NCBI GenBank assembly: GCA_028023455.1
Contig: JAQFVV010000510.1
Coordinates: 372,001 to 436,000, forward strand
Source: Epiperipatus broadwayi
Lineage: Eukaryota > Onychophora > Udeonychophora > Euonychophora > Peripatidae
Length of the DNA stretch: 64,000 bases
Reading direction: 5' to 3'
A program made the translations under genes and the position numbers. The notes beneath the pieces were generated by a model. It did not search any database. It saw nothing but the letters and a program-made list of their open reading frames with translations, and was not told the origin of the DNA. Shown piece after piece: positions 31,502 through 43,500 of this stretch. Each line of letters starts with the position of its first letter. The stretch's first letter is position 1.

Positions 31502-32386
31502 GGACAACAGCAACAATTAGATTACATAATGATATTGGGAAAGTCAACATTGAGAAGGAGTGAAAGTAAATGGAGATTATTTACGTCATTTAGATTTTGC
31601 AGATGTAGTTGTTTTTGCAAATAATGCTTTAGAGCTGCAGGAAATGTTGCAGGAGTTATCAGATGAAAGTAGGACTAAAGATAAATGTTAAAAAGACTAA
31701 AGTAATGTTTACTGGATTTTCTCAAAATATGAAAATAAACATTTATTATAATGAGTTAGAAGAAATTAACAGTTACAAATACCTTGGTCAGATTAGTATT
31801 ACAGATGGAAACATAATGGATGAAATTAATCATAGAATTAAACTTGGTTGGAATGCTTTTGGTAGAAATAACTTGATACTAAAAGGAAATATGCCTGAAA
31901 TAACTTGATACTAAAAGGAAATATGCCTATGTGTTTGAAAAGGAAGGTTTTTAATAAAAGTGTTTTACCAGTTCTTACTTATAGATCTGAGACTGGGACA
32001 CTCAATAGAAGAGCAATACAGAGACTTCATACCAGTCATAGAAGTATGGAGAGATGCATGTTGGGAGTAACAAGAAGAGATCGAAAATGCAATATATGGG
32101 TAAGAGAACAAACAGGTGTTACTGACCTCATTAAAAAATTTAAAAGACTGAAGTGGAATTGGGCTGGACACATTACTAGAAGAGATGATAATAGATGGAC
32201 AATTAAAATCTTAAACTGGATTCCAAGAGATTGTAGAAGACCTAGAAAGAGACCACATGTGAGACGGATGGATGAAATAAAGTGTGCAGGGGTGATGTGG
32301 AGAAAAGCTAAAGATCAGAGATGAATTGAACTTGGAGAGACCTTCATCCTGCAATGGATTGATAATGGTTGATGATGATGATTATG
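31502..32386 (+). pseudogene. Second copy of the RTE-like LINE, deleted and inactive
   Basis: Closely similar to 25808-26766 of the first LINE. An internal deletion removes RT motif B, joining at short AAGG homology near 31556. The open parts are 31663-31908 and 31905-32324. A 32-bp tandem duplication at 31865-31928 causes the frame change. It ends in the same GAT-rich tail. Confidence 0.85.
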
Positions 32387-32639
32387 AATCCATCTAAATC
32401 TTGTTTTTACTTATTGGAGAATTGTGCTAACTATATTAGTTATTGCAAAATTCTTTTAATCTTTCACGACTGTGATTTCAGTATATCAATTTGAAATTTC
32501 AAAGCATTTATATTCATCTTTCCCCTTCCAATCACAGCATTTAATTTTCCATGATAAAGACATTGTGATATTTGACCAAAAGATGACTTGAACAACTTCA
32601 AACATTAAGAAGTAAATATTAAACCAATTAATTTTTTAA

Positions 32640-33420
32640 AAAATATCTGTAATAATTTAAGACGAGTAATAAAAATATGTAGAAGAAATTAAAGCTGATT
32701 TGGAAATGGAAAAAGTGCAAAGCAAAAAGATTTAATTTCACCAAGCTTATTCATTCAGATCTGGAAAGAGTAATAGAAAATGTGACCAAAGAACATCAGT
32801 GTGTGAAATAAAAATAAATCATTTAAAATATGAATATATAATAATCACTGAAAATGATGAAAAATACTGAAATGAAATATGGATTAAAAATAAGCATTGC
32901 AAAAATAAAAACAATAGGTTGAGATTTGGGTGTACTATATTTTAAAGGAATACCATTAATTTTGATTTCAAAACGAATTAAAATTAACAAGAGTGAGTGC
33001 AAAAACATTTCTACATGATCATGGACATGATTTGGAAAAGCAAAGGTATGTCATAAAATATTTTGAGATCTAACATTATGTAAGAATATGCTTTAGAAAC
33101 TTACTGAGAATGAGTTTTATGCAAAATCTCAACGAAGAATTATACAAAACAGTAATTTAAAAGTTTACATAGTAATGGAAAAACCACTGAACATCACATG
33201 ATGGAAAAACTTATAGAAATTGCAATTGTTTAGCCATATATTTGAATGAATGACTAGATACTAAAAACTAATTTCTTATATAACGCAAGGCATAAACAAA
33301 AGACCTTGAGAAATTATATTAAAGAATAAAATGGTGCTAGTTTGTATTCACTCAGCTTTCTTGCAAGGGGCAGACAAAACCGGAGATGTATATGATGAGC
33401 ACTGGGCCCATGATTTATAA
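32640..33420 (+). pseudogene. Possible third LINE remnant
   Basis: Short pieces such as KISIAKTKTI near 32890 and HHMMEKLIEIAIV near 33195 have the flavour of a LINE RT thumb and C-terminus. Too decayed to be sure. Confidence 0.3.
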
Positions 33421-34162
33421 TGATGAAAAAATTAGTCTTCGATGAGCTTATTGCTACTCAATTATGTGCGTATTTAGTTTTTAATAATTATAAGCATAAA
33501 TATTAGAATAAACTTAACGTAATTAATGTATTGTGTAATTATATGCCACAATAGCATGTTCGCAATCTGATGTTGACAGTTCAGCAAGCAATTGGCCAAA
33601 TGTTGAATTCTAGAGTTTATTAGTTATACCAGATATCAATCATAGTTCAATATAAGAAACACTTATTAATGGAAGCAGATGTATTTGAACGGATGATCCA
33701 ATGCTACTTTTGCAGATAAAGTAATATAAAAGGCCAGGTAAATCAAAATCTTGGAAGAAAAATAAAGATTTACAAATATTTAGTACAGCTATCTGAAGTT
33801 GAAAGTTATCTGGTCGAATATTACAGGTTTTCAAAACTTATATTATTATTTTAGAAGCCTGCCGACTTTTTGACATATTTTATAAAACTATATTATATGA
33901 TTAGATAATCTAATATGTCTTGTATTTTTAATATCGAATACCAAAACTTAAGTCTTAATTCAAATTCTATCTTTTAAAGAAAAAATTTACATTAAAAAAA
34001 ATGTTCTTTATAATTATTACAGATTATCATAAAAATTAAAAAGAAATAAAAAATATCTATGTTACCTATGAGATATTAAAAATAAATAATTTACAAACGT
34101 ATGATTTTAAAGTCCAGTCCTTCTCAGATGGCAAATACACGTTAGAGAGAAACTATTAACGA
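33421..34162. other. Upstream region of the divergent gene pair
   Basis: AT-rich. Contains a possible minus-strand splice donor CATAG/GTAAC at 34066/34065, which could end an untranslated POLR3D first exon. No other feature. Confidence 0.3.
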
Positions 34163-34180
34163 AAAATCTCGCGAGATTTT
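34163..34180. promoter_or_regulatory. 18-bp perfect palindrome with TCTCGCGAGA core
   Basis: AAAATCTCGCGAGATTTT is its own reverse complement. TCTCGCGAGA is a known promoter element near start sites of many housekeeping genes in animals, often at bidirectional promoters. It lies 267 bases before the alpha-mannosidase ATG. CpG is otherwise rare nearby, so two CpGs here stand out. Confidence 0.6.
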
Positions 34181-34446
34181 AATTTCAAAAAAGAATTCTT
34201 TTTCTTCTACATTCGTTATACCGATGTGTTCGTTTTCCTTTGAGTTTTTGTTTTAACTTTATGAAAAATATTTTTTTCATTTTGTACAATTTTTTTAATT
34301 ACAGTTTAATCTTGTGTTAAATTATTTTCAAATTTAGTTCAGGCAGTGAGGTATAAATTTTGGGGGAAAAATCATGTGACTATTATAACTTTTATTGTCT
34401 TGATACAAAGTTCAAAATTCTGCTTTTGCTAAACATTTTTGGAAAT
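34181..34446 (+). promoter_or_regulatory. Presumed 5' leader of the alpha-mannosidase gene
   Basis: Between the palindrome and the ATG there is a short upstream frame (34261-34320, ATG plus 18 codons) that overlaps a possible acceptor (T-rich run ending ATTACAG at about 34303). A second ATG near 34373 is followed at once by TGA. No clear TATA box was picked out. The transcription start is not determined. Confidence 0.35.
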
Positions 34447-34557
34447 ATGAGGGTCCGTAAAATTAGTTTAACTTTTGGACATTCTTATATTTTATGTTTA
34501 TTACTTGTTTTTGCAAATAGCTTATCAACCGATACGCCTAGCAAATGTGGATATAAG
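34447..34557 (+). CDS. MAN2B1: Alpha-mannosidase exon 1: signal peptide
   Basis: 37 codons from the first ATG in frame (A at -3) to donor AAG/GTATTG. The sequence has a basic start (MRVRK), a hydrophobic core (ILCLLLVFA) and a likely cleavage near ANS. It ends in KCGYK, which aligns with the Cys/Gly-Tyr segment preceding the catalytic domain of lysosomal enzymes. Earlier codons in this frame are open but lack an ATG. Confidence 0.85.
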
Positions 34558-37500
34558 GTATTGTTTATCTACATTTTGTTTTTTAACTATAGGATTTCCC
34601 GGAACTGAAATAGTTCTAATTCTTAGATTTCATTTTCTGCATTAAAATTTTAATATATAGTATAACAAAAAAAATAATGCAGTAATAAAAATTAATTTCG
34701 AGCTTTTAAAGCTTCTAAATATGAAATTAAATTTACTTTTCGATTTTAAGCCTATTTTTTCTAACCACATTTATTTATATTTTCATCTTGGACTATGGCA
34801 TTTAAGATGAAAATTCAATCAGTATATAGTAAATGTAATGCTTTTTTCTTTTGCTTATATGTAGTCATTAGCTATGATTCGTAAATCATGGACATATATA
34901 ATTCCAGAAGAAAATTTAAAAGTTAAGTTTTCCGATGATTGTACAATCTCTTGACTCACCTTAAAGTGTTAGACAAATTTTCGGTGTATTAATTTTCATT
35001 TAATATGAGAGATTTTATTACAAATTTTTGTTATCTTGACTCGATAACTAATCTTAATAAATTAAATAGGCAACTCATATTAAAACTATTTTCTGTTTTA
35101 CTTATTAGCAAACATATGTACAAAATTTAGCATGAAATACATTCTTTTATAATACAATAATAAATTACATAGCATACCTTTGCTACTTAAAATAATACAT
35201 ATGACCAAAAAGTTCCCAGATCTACTGCAGCGATCAGTCTTCACATTCAGGGGCGCACTAAAATATCTTGCTCTTCTTTTTTTTTATAATAATTGATTAC
35301 AATTATTGCCCAAAATCTATTTTTAGTAAATTGAGATAGTAACCTTTCTATTATTAAATTATTTATATTTGAATCTTTAATTGAATAAAATCTTCATTTA
35401 AATTTCTAATTACTTTTTTGTCTTTTAATTTTTTTTTCAAACATAGCATTTGTTCCCTCAATTACAGAAGTATTGATTTTATACATTAACCTCAACTGCA
35501 TGCATAATCTACATTCATTAATTTTTTCTTCTCTTGCATCTCTGATTTTCTGAGCTAAATATCTGATTGCACTGTTTTCTCCTAAAGGTTCACCAGTATT
35601 TGTTCCATGATTTCTTCTTGGTTTCTGTAGTTTTTCCAAAACTTGGTTTGTGTGCCATCTATATTCATTACTATCTTAGGTCTATTTTTATAGTGTTATT
35701 GGAAATCACAGTTTCTTTTTCCCTTAACCCAACTTTTTCTTAAACTGGAACTCGAACCTTAATATTTGAATTATTGTATACTACTCTGTTTTGGTTTTTG
35801 TATTCAATAGCAATAAAGTCAGTTTAATTCTAATTCTTCCTATGAATAATTCTGCTGGGGATTTTCCAGTGGAGGTTGAGAGAAACAAATGTTGGTAAAG
35901 AGCTTCATGTATAAGCTTTGTTAACTATATTTTTTAATTACTATCATTTTTCAACTAGTCCATTGGGTAGTCAGATGTTGCTAGTATATGTGACACCATT
36001 ACTTTAATGTTTAAAAACTCTCCATACAGTAGTATCACTCAAAGTAAGATGGAGTAATCAATGGATGCCAGAAGGCTTGTGCATAAAATCCCTTGCTTTG
36101 AGTGGCACTACTGTATGGAGAGAGCTTTGCCTATTTTAACAACAGTTATGAGCAAGCATGGGAGATAGTGATCATGTTATGTTTAGAGGATTAATACTTT
36201 AGTGTTTCCTGAAATTTCTGTGTAGTGAAAACAGTTCCATTTTCTTAAACTAAAAGTTTTGGAATTTCATGGTAAAAGAAAATTTCATGGAAACATTTTA
36301 TGGTTTCTTTTGAGCTGGTGGTTTTTACTAACTGGATATCAATCTATCTCGAATATGCATTTAAAGTTACAAGGATATGGACCAGCATGCTCTGTTATGA
36401 TCTCACAACCTCAGGCCATTTAATGTACTCTTTTCTTGGCATAATACTGTTTCATTGGCATGCAATCTTGTCTTCAATTTTGATGGAACTCTTCTAAATG
36501 TATCGGTAGTTGGCTTAGGATCATTAATTTTATTAAAGAGGTGTTTATTTCAGTTAATTCTATTGAAAATAAATTAAGGAAATGCTAATTTATTTGCTCT
36601 TCAGTTTTGTTATTTTTTATTACGTTAAACTATCTATCTTTAGCTGCTTACATCACTCGCATTCTATTATCGGATTAATATTTTTTTCTGTGATGTATAA
36701 TTTTACCATCACATTTCTATTCAATTTTGTGCAGACTTTTACAACTATTGTTATTTTGAATTGTTCCTATTCACATTTTTTGTTATTATGAGTTGATATA
36801 CATATTTGTTTTAATTTTTTTCCAACCACTATTTAATATTCTAAATGTCTGATATGATATCAAATTTTCTCTGAAAATATATGTACCGGAACTAGCAATT
36901 TATCCTCTATTTTTTTTAATTCCATCGAGTGAAAAGTAATAGCTTTCAATTTTAACTGTTCTGTTTTTATTTTTTGTTTTTATGCATTTGTTGCATTGTT
37001 CATTTTATCATTTGCATGTATTCACCTGATAATTAACTTTATTGTAACAGAAATAAATCAATTTATTTGCATTTATTTTTTCAATATTATCCAAAATTAA
37101 TTCATTTTTTATTTTCTGAATTTTTTCTTATGTATCAACTAATCTTGATCTCTGGAAATGTCTTGCTTGTTCTATCTGCCATTGTTCTTTTAAGTCAAAT
37201 CACTTTTTACCAATAGTTATTAACAGAGCTTGTCTGAAATAAATTTATCAAGAAGAACCCTTTTGTAAAATTTTTACAATCGCAAAGTTTTATTAAATTC
37301 CCTAGAATCAAATTATAATCTGATAACCTTCTTTTATTGATACTTATTCCTAAAATGTAGTCTAGCCACATGACAGTTAGAGGTGAGAGTAAAATAACTT
37401 TAATTTTTTGATCATTTCAACATTGTTAAATTCTTCCAGCTTTTTCATATTACATAATTTTCTACTTAACAAAGCTGCTATTTTATATTTTTCTTTCTTA

Positions 37501-40500
37501 ACATCAATTTTAAAAAAAATTCTAATTGTTTCAAATAACTGGGCTATTCATTGCCATTATTAATGCTAAAACTGCCCATGTTTGTCTGTTCTATTATTTT
37601 CAGACTTTTGAGTACTTGAAATTGTTATTTGCTTTCTTTATAAAATGCTCTATCCTAAATTTTAATTGACTGCCAATTTTGATCAACTGCACAATTTTTT
37701 TTTATAAGTTCTGTCTTTTTCTGAAGTTTTAATTGACTGGCAATTTTCTTTTGATATAAACTCACTTTTTCCCCAAAATTGTAATCACACACTCACTTCA
37801 AAGTGATAGACAAATTTCCTGCTTATTAATATTAGAGCCTTATTGATTTAAATATGTGCTATCGTCTTGATAACTACACCTTTATAGATTGGGCAATTCA
37901 TATTAAAACAATATTTTTTATTTTTAATTATTAGCAAAATCTAGCATAAAATACATTCTTTTATAATACAATAAATTACATAAGTTTTAAAATTTTATGT
38001 CACATAAAATAATATCAAATGTGACCTGCAAAAGTCCCTAGAGCTACAGATTCACTCTTTCGGTTAAATGTACCTAGGTTAGAAATTTCTATTGTATCAG
38101 CCAGTCTTCAGAATTGGAGGATGCACTAAAATGTTCTCTCCTTTTTTATACTACCTTATATTCAACTAGTGGGTTTTTTCTTACTTCTAGAGAAACTATT
38201 TTTCAATTTAATGTTATAATTATTCTTTCTTTATAGAGAGGGGAAAAAATTTTTTCTTAGTTAATTTACTCATTATAATTATTGCTCAAAATCTATTTCT
38301 ATGTCTGAATCTTTAATTAAATAAAATCGTTAATTTTTATAATTATTTGTAAAAAAATCACTTTAAACTGATTTTTTTTTCTTCAAACATAACACGGACC
38401 ATTTCATAAAACACAAATATGTTTACGTATATCAAATATTTATTCTTTAGTTTGAGTATTGACTTACAATAGCATTTCTTCTACACAAAATTCTTTAGAA
38501 CTCTATATACTGCCAAATTGCATTATAATCTCAGTCACAATATAAAATAAAAAAGCAACTTTTTAAAATGTCTTTGTATAATTCTTATAAATGAGATTTG
38601 TGTCCCCCAAGAAAACCATGCTCAAGTACATTAAGTAATATTTATTCATGTCACATGCCAATCAAATGAAAATGTACTCTTACAATTAGTAATATTATGT
38701 AATGATGAAAATCATGGGTTTTTTTTTTATTCGTCCAAAATAAAAGAGAAGAATTTAAGAGTTATATATATTTATACACAGTAATATAAGATTATCAATT
38801 ACAAGGATAGGGCAAGAGTTATAATTGTTAGTTTTATTGCCTGGTAATAAAACACTAGAAAAGAAAAGCCATGATTTGCTCCTAAAAGATCTAACTACTT
38901 ATAGCATTGTTGGCTTGCCTTGTGAAAGTAATGATATTTATATATAACAGCAATTTCCTGCTCAGACCAGTAGCATGCCTTACTTGGCAATAATTACTGC
39001 AATTTGATTTCAATGAGGTTTGTGATATCATGAATTTCTATTTTATAAGTAAAATAACTATCCTTAAAAGAACTTCAATATTTAAAGACATCTCCCCTAT
39101 TTTGTGCAAGCATATGGAATGGACCATTTTGATAATTGAAGAATCTAAATAATTATAATGGCATTATTAAATAACAATGTTTGTGAATATGATTTAAATA
39201 ATGTTTCAACTTGGAAAATATATGTTGAACATGTCGAAAGATAATGTTTATTAATAGAATTGATGACTACAAAGGTAAAGTAGCTATGCTTTTGTTGTTC
39301 TCTGGGAAAGTTGTATTACAAAACAACTATGTAATCCTAAAGTCGCTAAGATCTCCATGTGAGGAATTAAAATTCAAGTTAAATGCTCATTTTCAGCTAG
39401 CAACCAAATAGATGTCATGCCTAAGATTTAGGAATAGAAAATTTATGTTGTAAGATACATGTTTATTAATAGAATTGATGATGACAAAGTTAAAGGACCT
39501 ATGCTTTCATTGTTCTCTGGGAAAGTTTTATTAGAAAACAACTATGTGATCCCCAAAGATGTTGTAAATGTGGAGTTAAAGACAAGTTAGACATTTATAT
39601 TCAGCTAGCATCAACTAAATGAGTGGCTTGCCTAAGATTTAAGAATAGAAAACAGATACGTCAATGAAGATATTAAGATTGTGATATTGCATTAAAAAAA
39701 ACTTGTAAGTGGTAATTTTAACTCCAAGGTGGATGACTTGATATTGGATCGATTATTTGTACGGAACAACGGATAAACGAGGAAAATTTTATTAAGTAAA
39801 CCCAACCTTATATAAATAAGCAATGAGGAAATGTATTTCACAGGAAGTAATGGTGGAGAATGCTTTGTAGTTCTTAAACTACATCATACATGCATAAGAC
39901 TCCAATAATTGTTAATAAACAAGCTGATAGTCTGAGCCATAGAAGCTCATATAATGTTTTAATCTGTTACTACTGTAGGGGGAAGCTACATGAAGAAAAT
40001 TTAGAAGAGAAAAATATAGTGTCTGCAATTTAAAATAATTAGCTCATATTTGCTGAAATAAAGTCAGGAACACAAAATCAAGTTTAAACTTTAAGTCGTA
40101 GGGAGGTAAGAAGAAATAAATATATTGAGAAGTTCAATGAAACTGAGAATGGTCGTATTCTGTTGAATGTTATTATCTGTGAGGATAAAACAATATGAAA
40201 GTGGATAATAATACTCGTTTATCTTTGTTATCTCGGAAACACTAGTCTAAAGTGAAAAAAAAATAAAACACTCAAGGAAACAGACATGATAATTCTAGAA
40301 TAGACTTGTGCAGGAAAATAACTACTTGTTAAAATCAATTCCAAAGACAAATTTCTACCACTATATTGTTAGAAATTGGTTTAGACCGATAAGAATTCAA
40401 ATAGAGAGAAAAAATAAAGATGATTTACAATGGTATTCTAAATTATGAGGTGGGCCCAGGGCCAGTAAAAATGATAATAATGTCAAGAAATGGAATTTTA

Positions 40501-43500
40501 AAACTTTAAAAATTTTGAAAGTTGTCAACTCATATCATGGAAGGCCAAAAATCAAATGCTTAGTTTCCTACATAAAGGACACTTAGGGAATAGTATAGAT
40601 GAAAGCATTAGAAAGATTATATGTATGATGGCCTAATATGTGCCAGGAAATATAGCTTATGGGTAAGAATTGTTCAGGATGTCAATCTACTGCTAACTTG
40701 CCTTCAAAAAAAATTGGAGTCCTGGCCAGTCTATGGAATCATGGAACGATTACATTCGGATTATGCTGGACAAATAAATAGTTACATTTTTTAATTTGCT
40801 ATAGATTTGTATTCCAAATATGTGGAGTAGAAACTTGGCAAAAATAATAGCACAGAATGTGATATCAGGACATTAAAAGAAATTCTTGCAAGCCAGGGAT
40901 ATCCAGAAACCATTGTGACTGACATCAGAACTTTTTAGTCGCAGATGTTTAAGGATTTTTAACTGATAAGTGAATATGCCAAGTTTTGAAACTGCCATAT
41001 CAGCCAATCAAATAAATAGTCTAATCGAAATGCAGTGTAACAATTTAAACTGACATTGAATAAAATATCATCATCATTTTCAACCATTATCGATCCATTG
41101 CAAGATGAAGGTCTCCAAGTTCAATCCATCTTTGATCTCTAGCCTTTTTTTTCCAAATCACTCCAACACACTTCCCTATTTCATCTGTCCATCTCGCATG
41201 TGGTTTTTTTCTAGGTCTTACAATCTTTTAGAATTCCGTTTAAGATTTCAACTGTCCATTTATTATAATTTTTTATAGCAGTATGTTCAGTCCAATGGCA
41301 TATCGGAATATAAATGAAGCACTAACAGATACAATTTTTTTTAACATTTTATACTGTATACATCAACAATGAAGACACCAGCAGAATCAAGGAAATAGCT
41401 GGATCTAAAATAAAAAGCAACTGATTTGTGTCACCATCAAGATGTACATGTGATTATATGAAACACAAAAGATTAAAAGTTATATTTGTAATTATACCTA
41501 TGAACTATTTTTAGAATGAGGGAAGTAGTGGATTGTCTGTGCATGGATATATATATATATTTGTAAATAAAGTTTATTAAATTTTTGTAATTACCTATAG
41601 GCAATACATGTATAATTGTCACCATTATTATTATTATGCTAGAACAATTTTTATATAATATTGAAATATCTTACGAATGTTATTGAAAGATAATATATGC
41701 AAATGAGCTTAAATTATGCAAGAAAGACATATAAAAATCTATAATGGTCTACTCAATAATATACAAATAGTCATTGGCAGATTTCTGGCCGAATGACATT
41801 GTCCCGTATACAAGGTATATTTATGGGCGTAAGAAACCATAGTTAATGGTAACAATTATATAGTCTATATTAAATTACTGTGCATATGAATAAATTAATT
41901 CATACAATACAGATTATCATGGACTTTAGAGATTATGAAATAATTTCTAATTGCTACTAATCATTTTATTTATATATTTTTATTGGCAAGTGAATAAACA
42001 TATTGTTATGTTTAAATTGTCTTAGTTTTATTTTAATAAAGTTATTGATGCTACCTAACTGGTATTGAAAGAATACCCCCAGGATACAGCAACTACTCTA
42101 ATAACCATTTATTTATGTGGGTAAACAATCTGTTCAATAAATTTTTTTGAAAATACTTTTGCTGCAGTCGCTAACAAACATTTTTTGATAATTACTGCAG
42201 TTTCTTCTATCTTTATTTTTTAAATTAAAAAATAGAAGTATATTTTAAGATTAAATCCAACTTTGTAGATCTATGTGTTTCCAAAAAGTTTTAATAGATT
42301 TGTAGTTAAACATTCACCATATTTTCATATTCCATCAAAACGTAGCTTTTTTTTTTTATGCTTATTGAGAATTGTTTTAACTTGATTAATTTGGATATCT
42401 TGTTCAAATCTAAGTGATAAGATAAAAAAGAATATATCTCTAAAAGAAGTCGTATGAATTTTTATATTATTATTCAAAGATGATCAAAATGCTCCTCCAT
42501 TTGTTTGAAAGATAATTATCAGATAAAGTCATTTAATAGGTTTATGATATCATTTTTCAGGTTCATATTATCTCCTTGCAATTTAAATCCATCAATCATT
42601 ATTAATTTTTTATTTGTCAATTCTTGAAATTGTCTACTTAAATTCCTATATTATATATGAACCTCCACATTCCTGTATTGAAGTTAAAAGATTTATTTGT
42701 AGCCACAATACACCATAAAATATTTTTTTTGCATCAGTAATATGATAAGCCTGAAAATCCTAATTAGTGTTAAATAACTGTTGAAATTCAGAATCGGTAA
42801 CAATTGCTTCTAAAAAATGAAGACATTTTTTTAACAGTAAATTTGGAATAGATCTGTTTAGTGAGTTCATTTTACTCTTAGAGTGTACGAATCTAGGAGT
42901 CTCTATTCGTAGCTAGAATTGTATGGAAGGGAGTGGCCGTAGCAGGGTTAACATAGGGTAATGATGTGTTATGTATTAGTAAAGGGGTGTTAGATTATTT
43001 AGAAAAAGTACAAAGAGAAGTAGGAATACATACATTGGTGGGGGCCAGCAAAAGTGGTTATTCAAGGAGAAATGGGATGGTCAAGTTTTTATATGAGAGA
43101 TATAAAAGCAAAATGATAATATTCGGTAGATTGTAGTTTATGGATAATAAGAGAATAGCCAAAATAGTATTTAATTGGGTTATGAGTAAAAGGCAGCCCA
43201 CAAGATAGATGAGAAAGGTAGTACAGTGTGCAGAAGATTTAGATAAAGAATTTATGTCAGTATACTTATACAAAAGATGGGATGATTATGTTAGGAGAAT
43301 TGTTGAGTGTTATAATAGCAAGAAATGGGATAGAAGAATAGATGCATTAATAAAATATAGGGAATTGGAAAGATTAAGACCTAGTATGGAGAGTAAAAAG
43401 AGTTTAAATATATATATAGAAGTAAACAGAATATTGGGTGTGAGTTAATTTATGATAATAGCAAGGAAAGTAGGTTACTGTTTAAGGCTCAAACAGGATC

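Larger units (their letters stand above)
34956..38394 (-). mobile_element. Ty3/Gypsy-like LTR retrotransposon remnant
   Basis: Two diverged direct repeats, 34956-35448 and 37788-38394, share AGACAAATTT, CATATTAAAAC, AATACATTCTTTTATAATAC, GCACTAAAAT and a common end near TTCAAACATA; these are LTR-like. Between them, on the minus strand, integrase pieces occur. The interior is only 2.3 kb, so gag and RT are deleted or unrecognisable. It sits in alpha-mannosidase intron 1, antisense. Confidence 0.65.
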
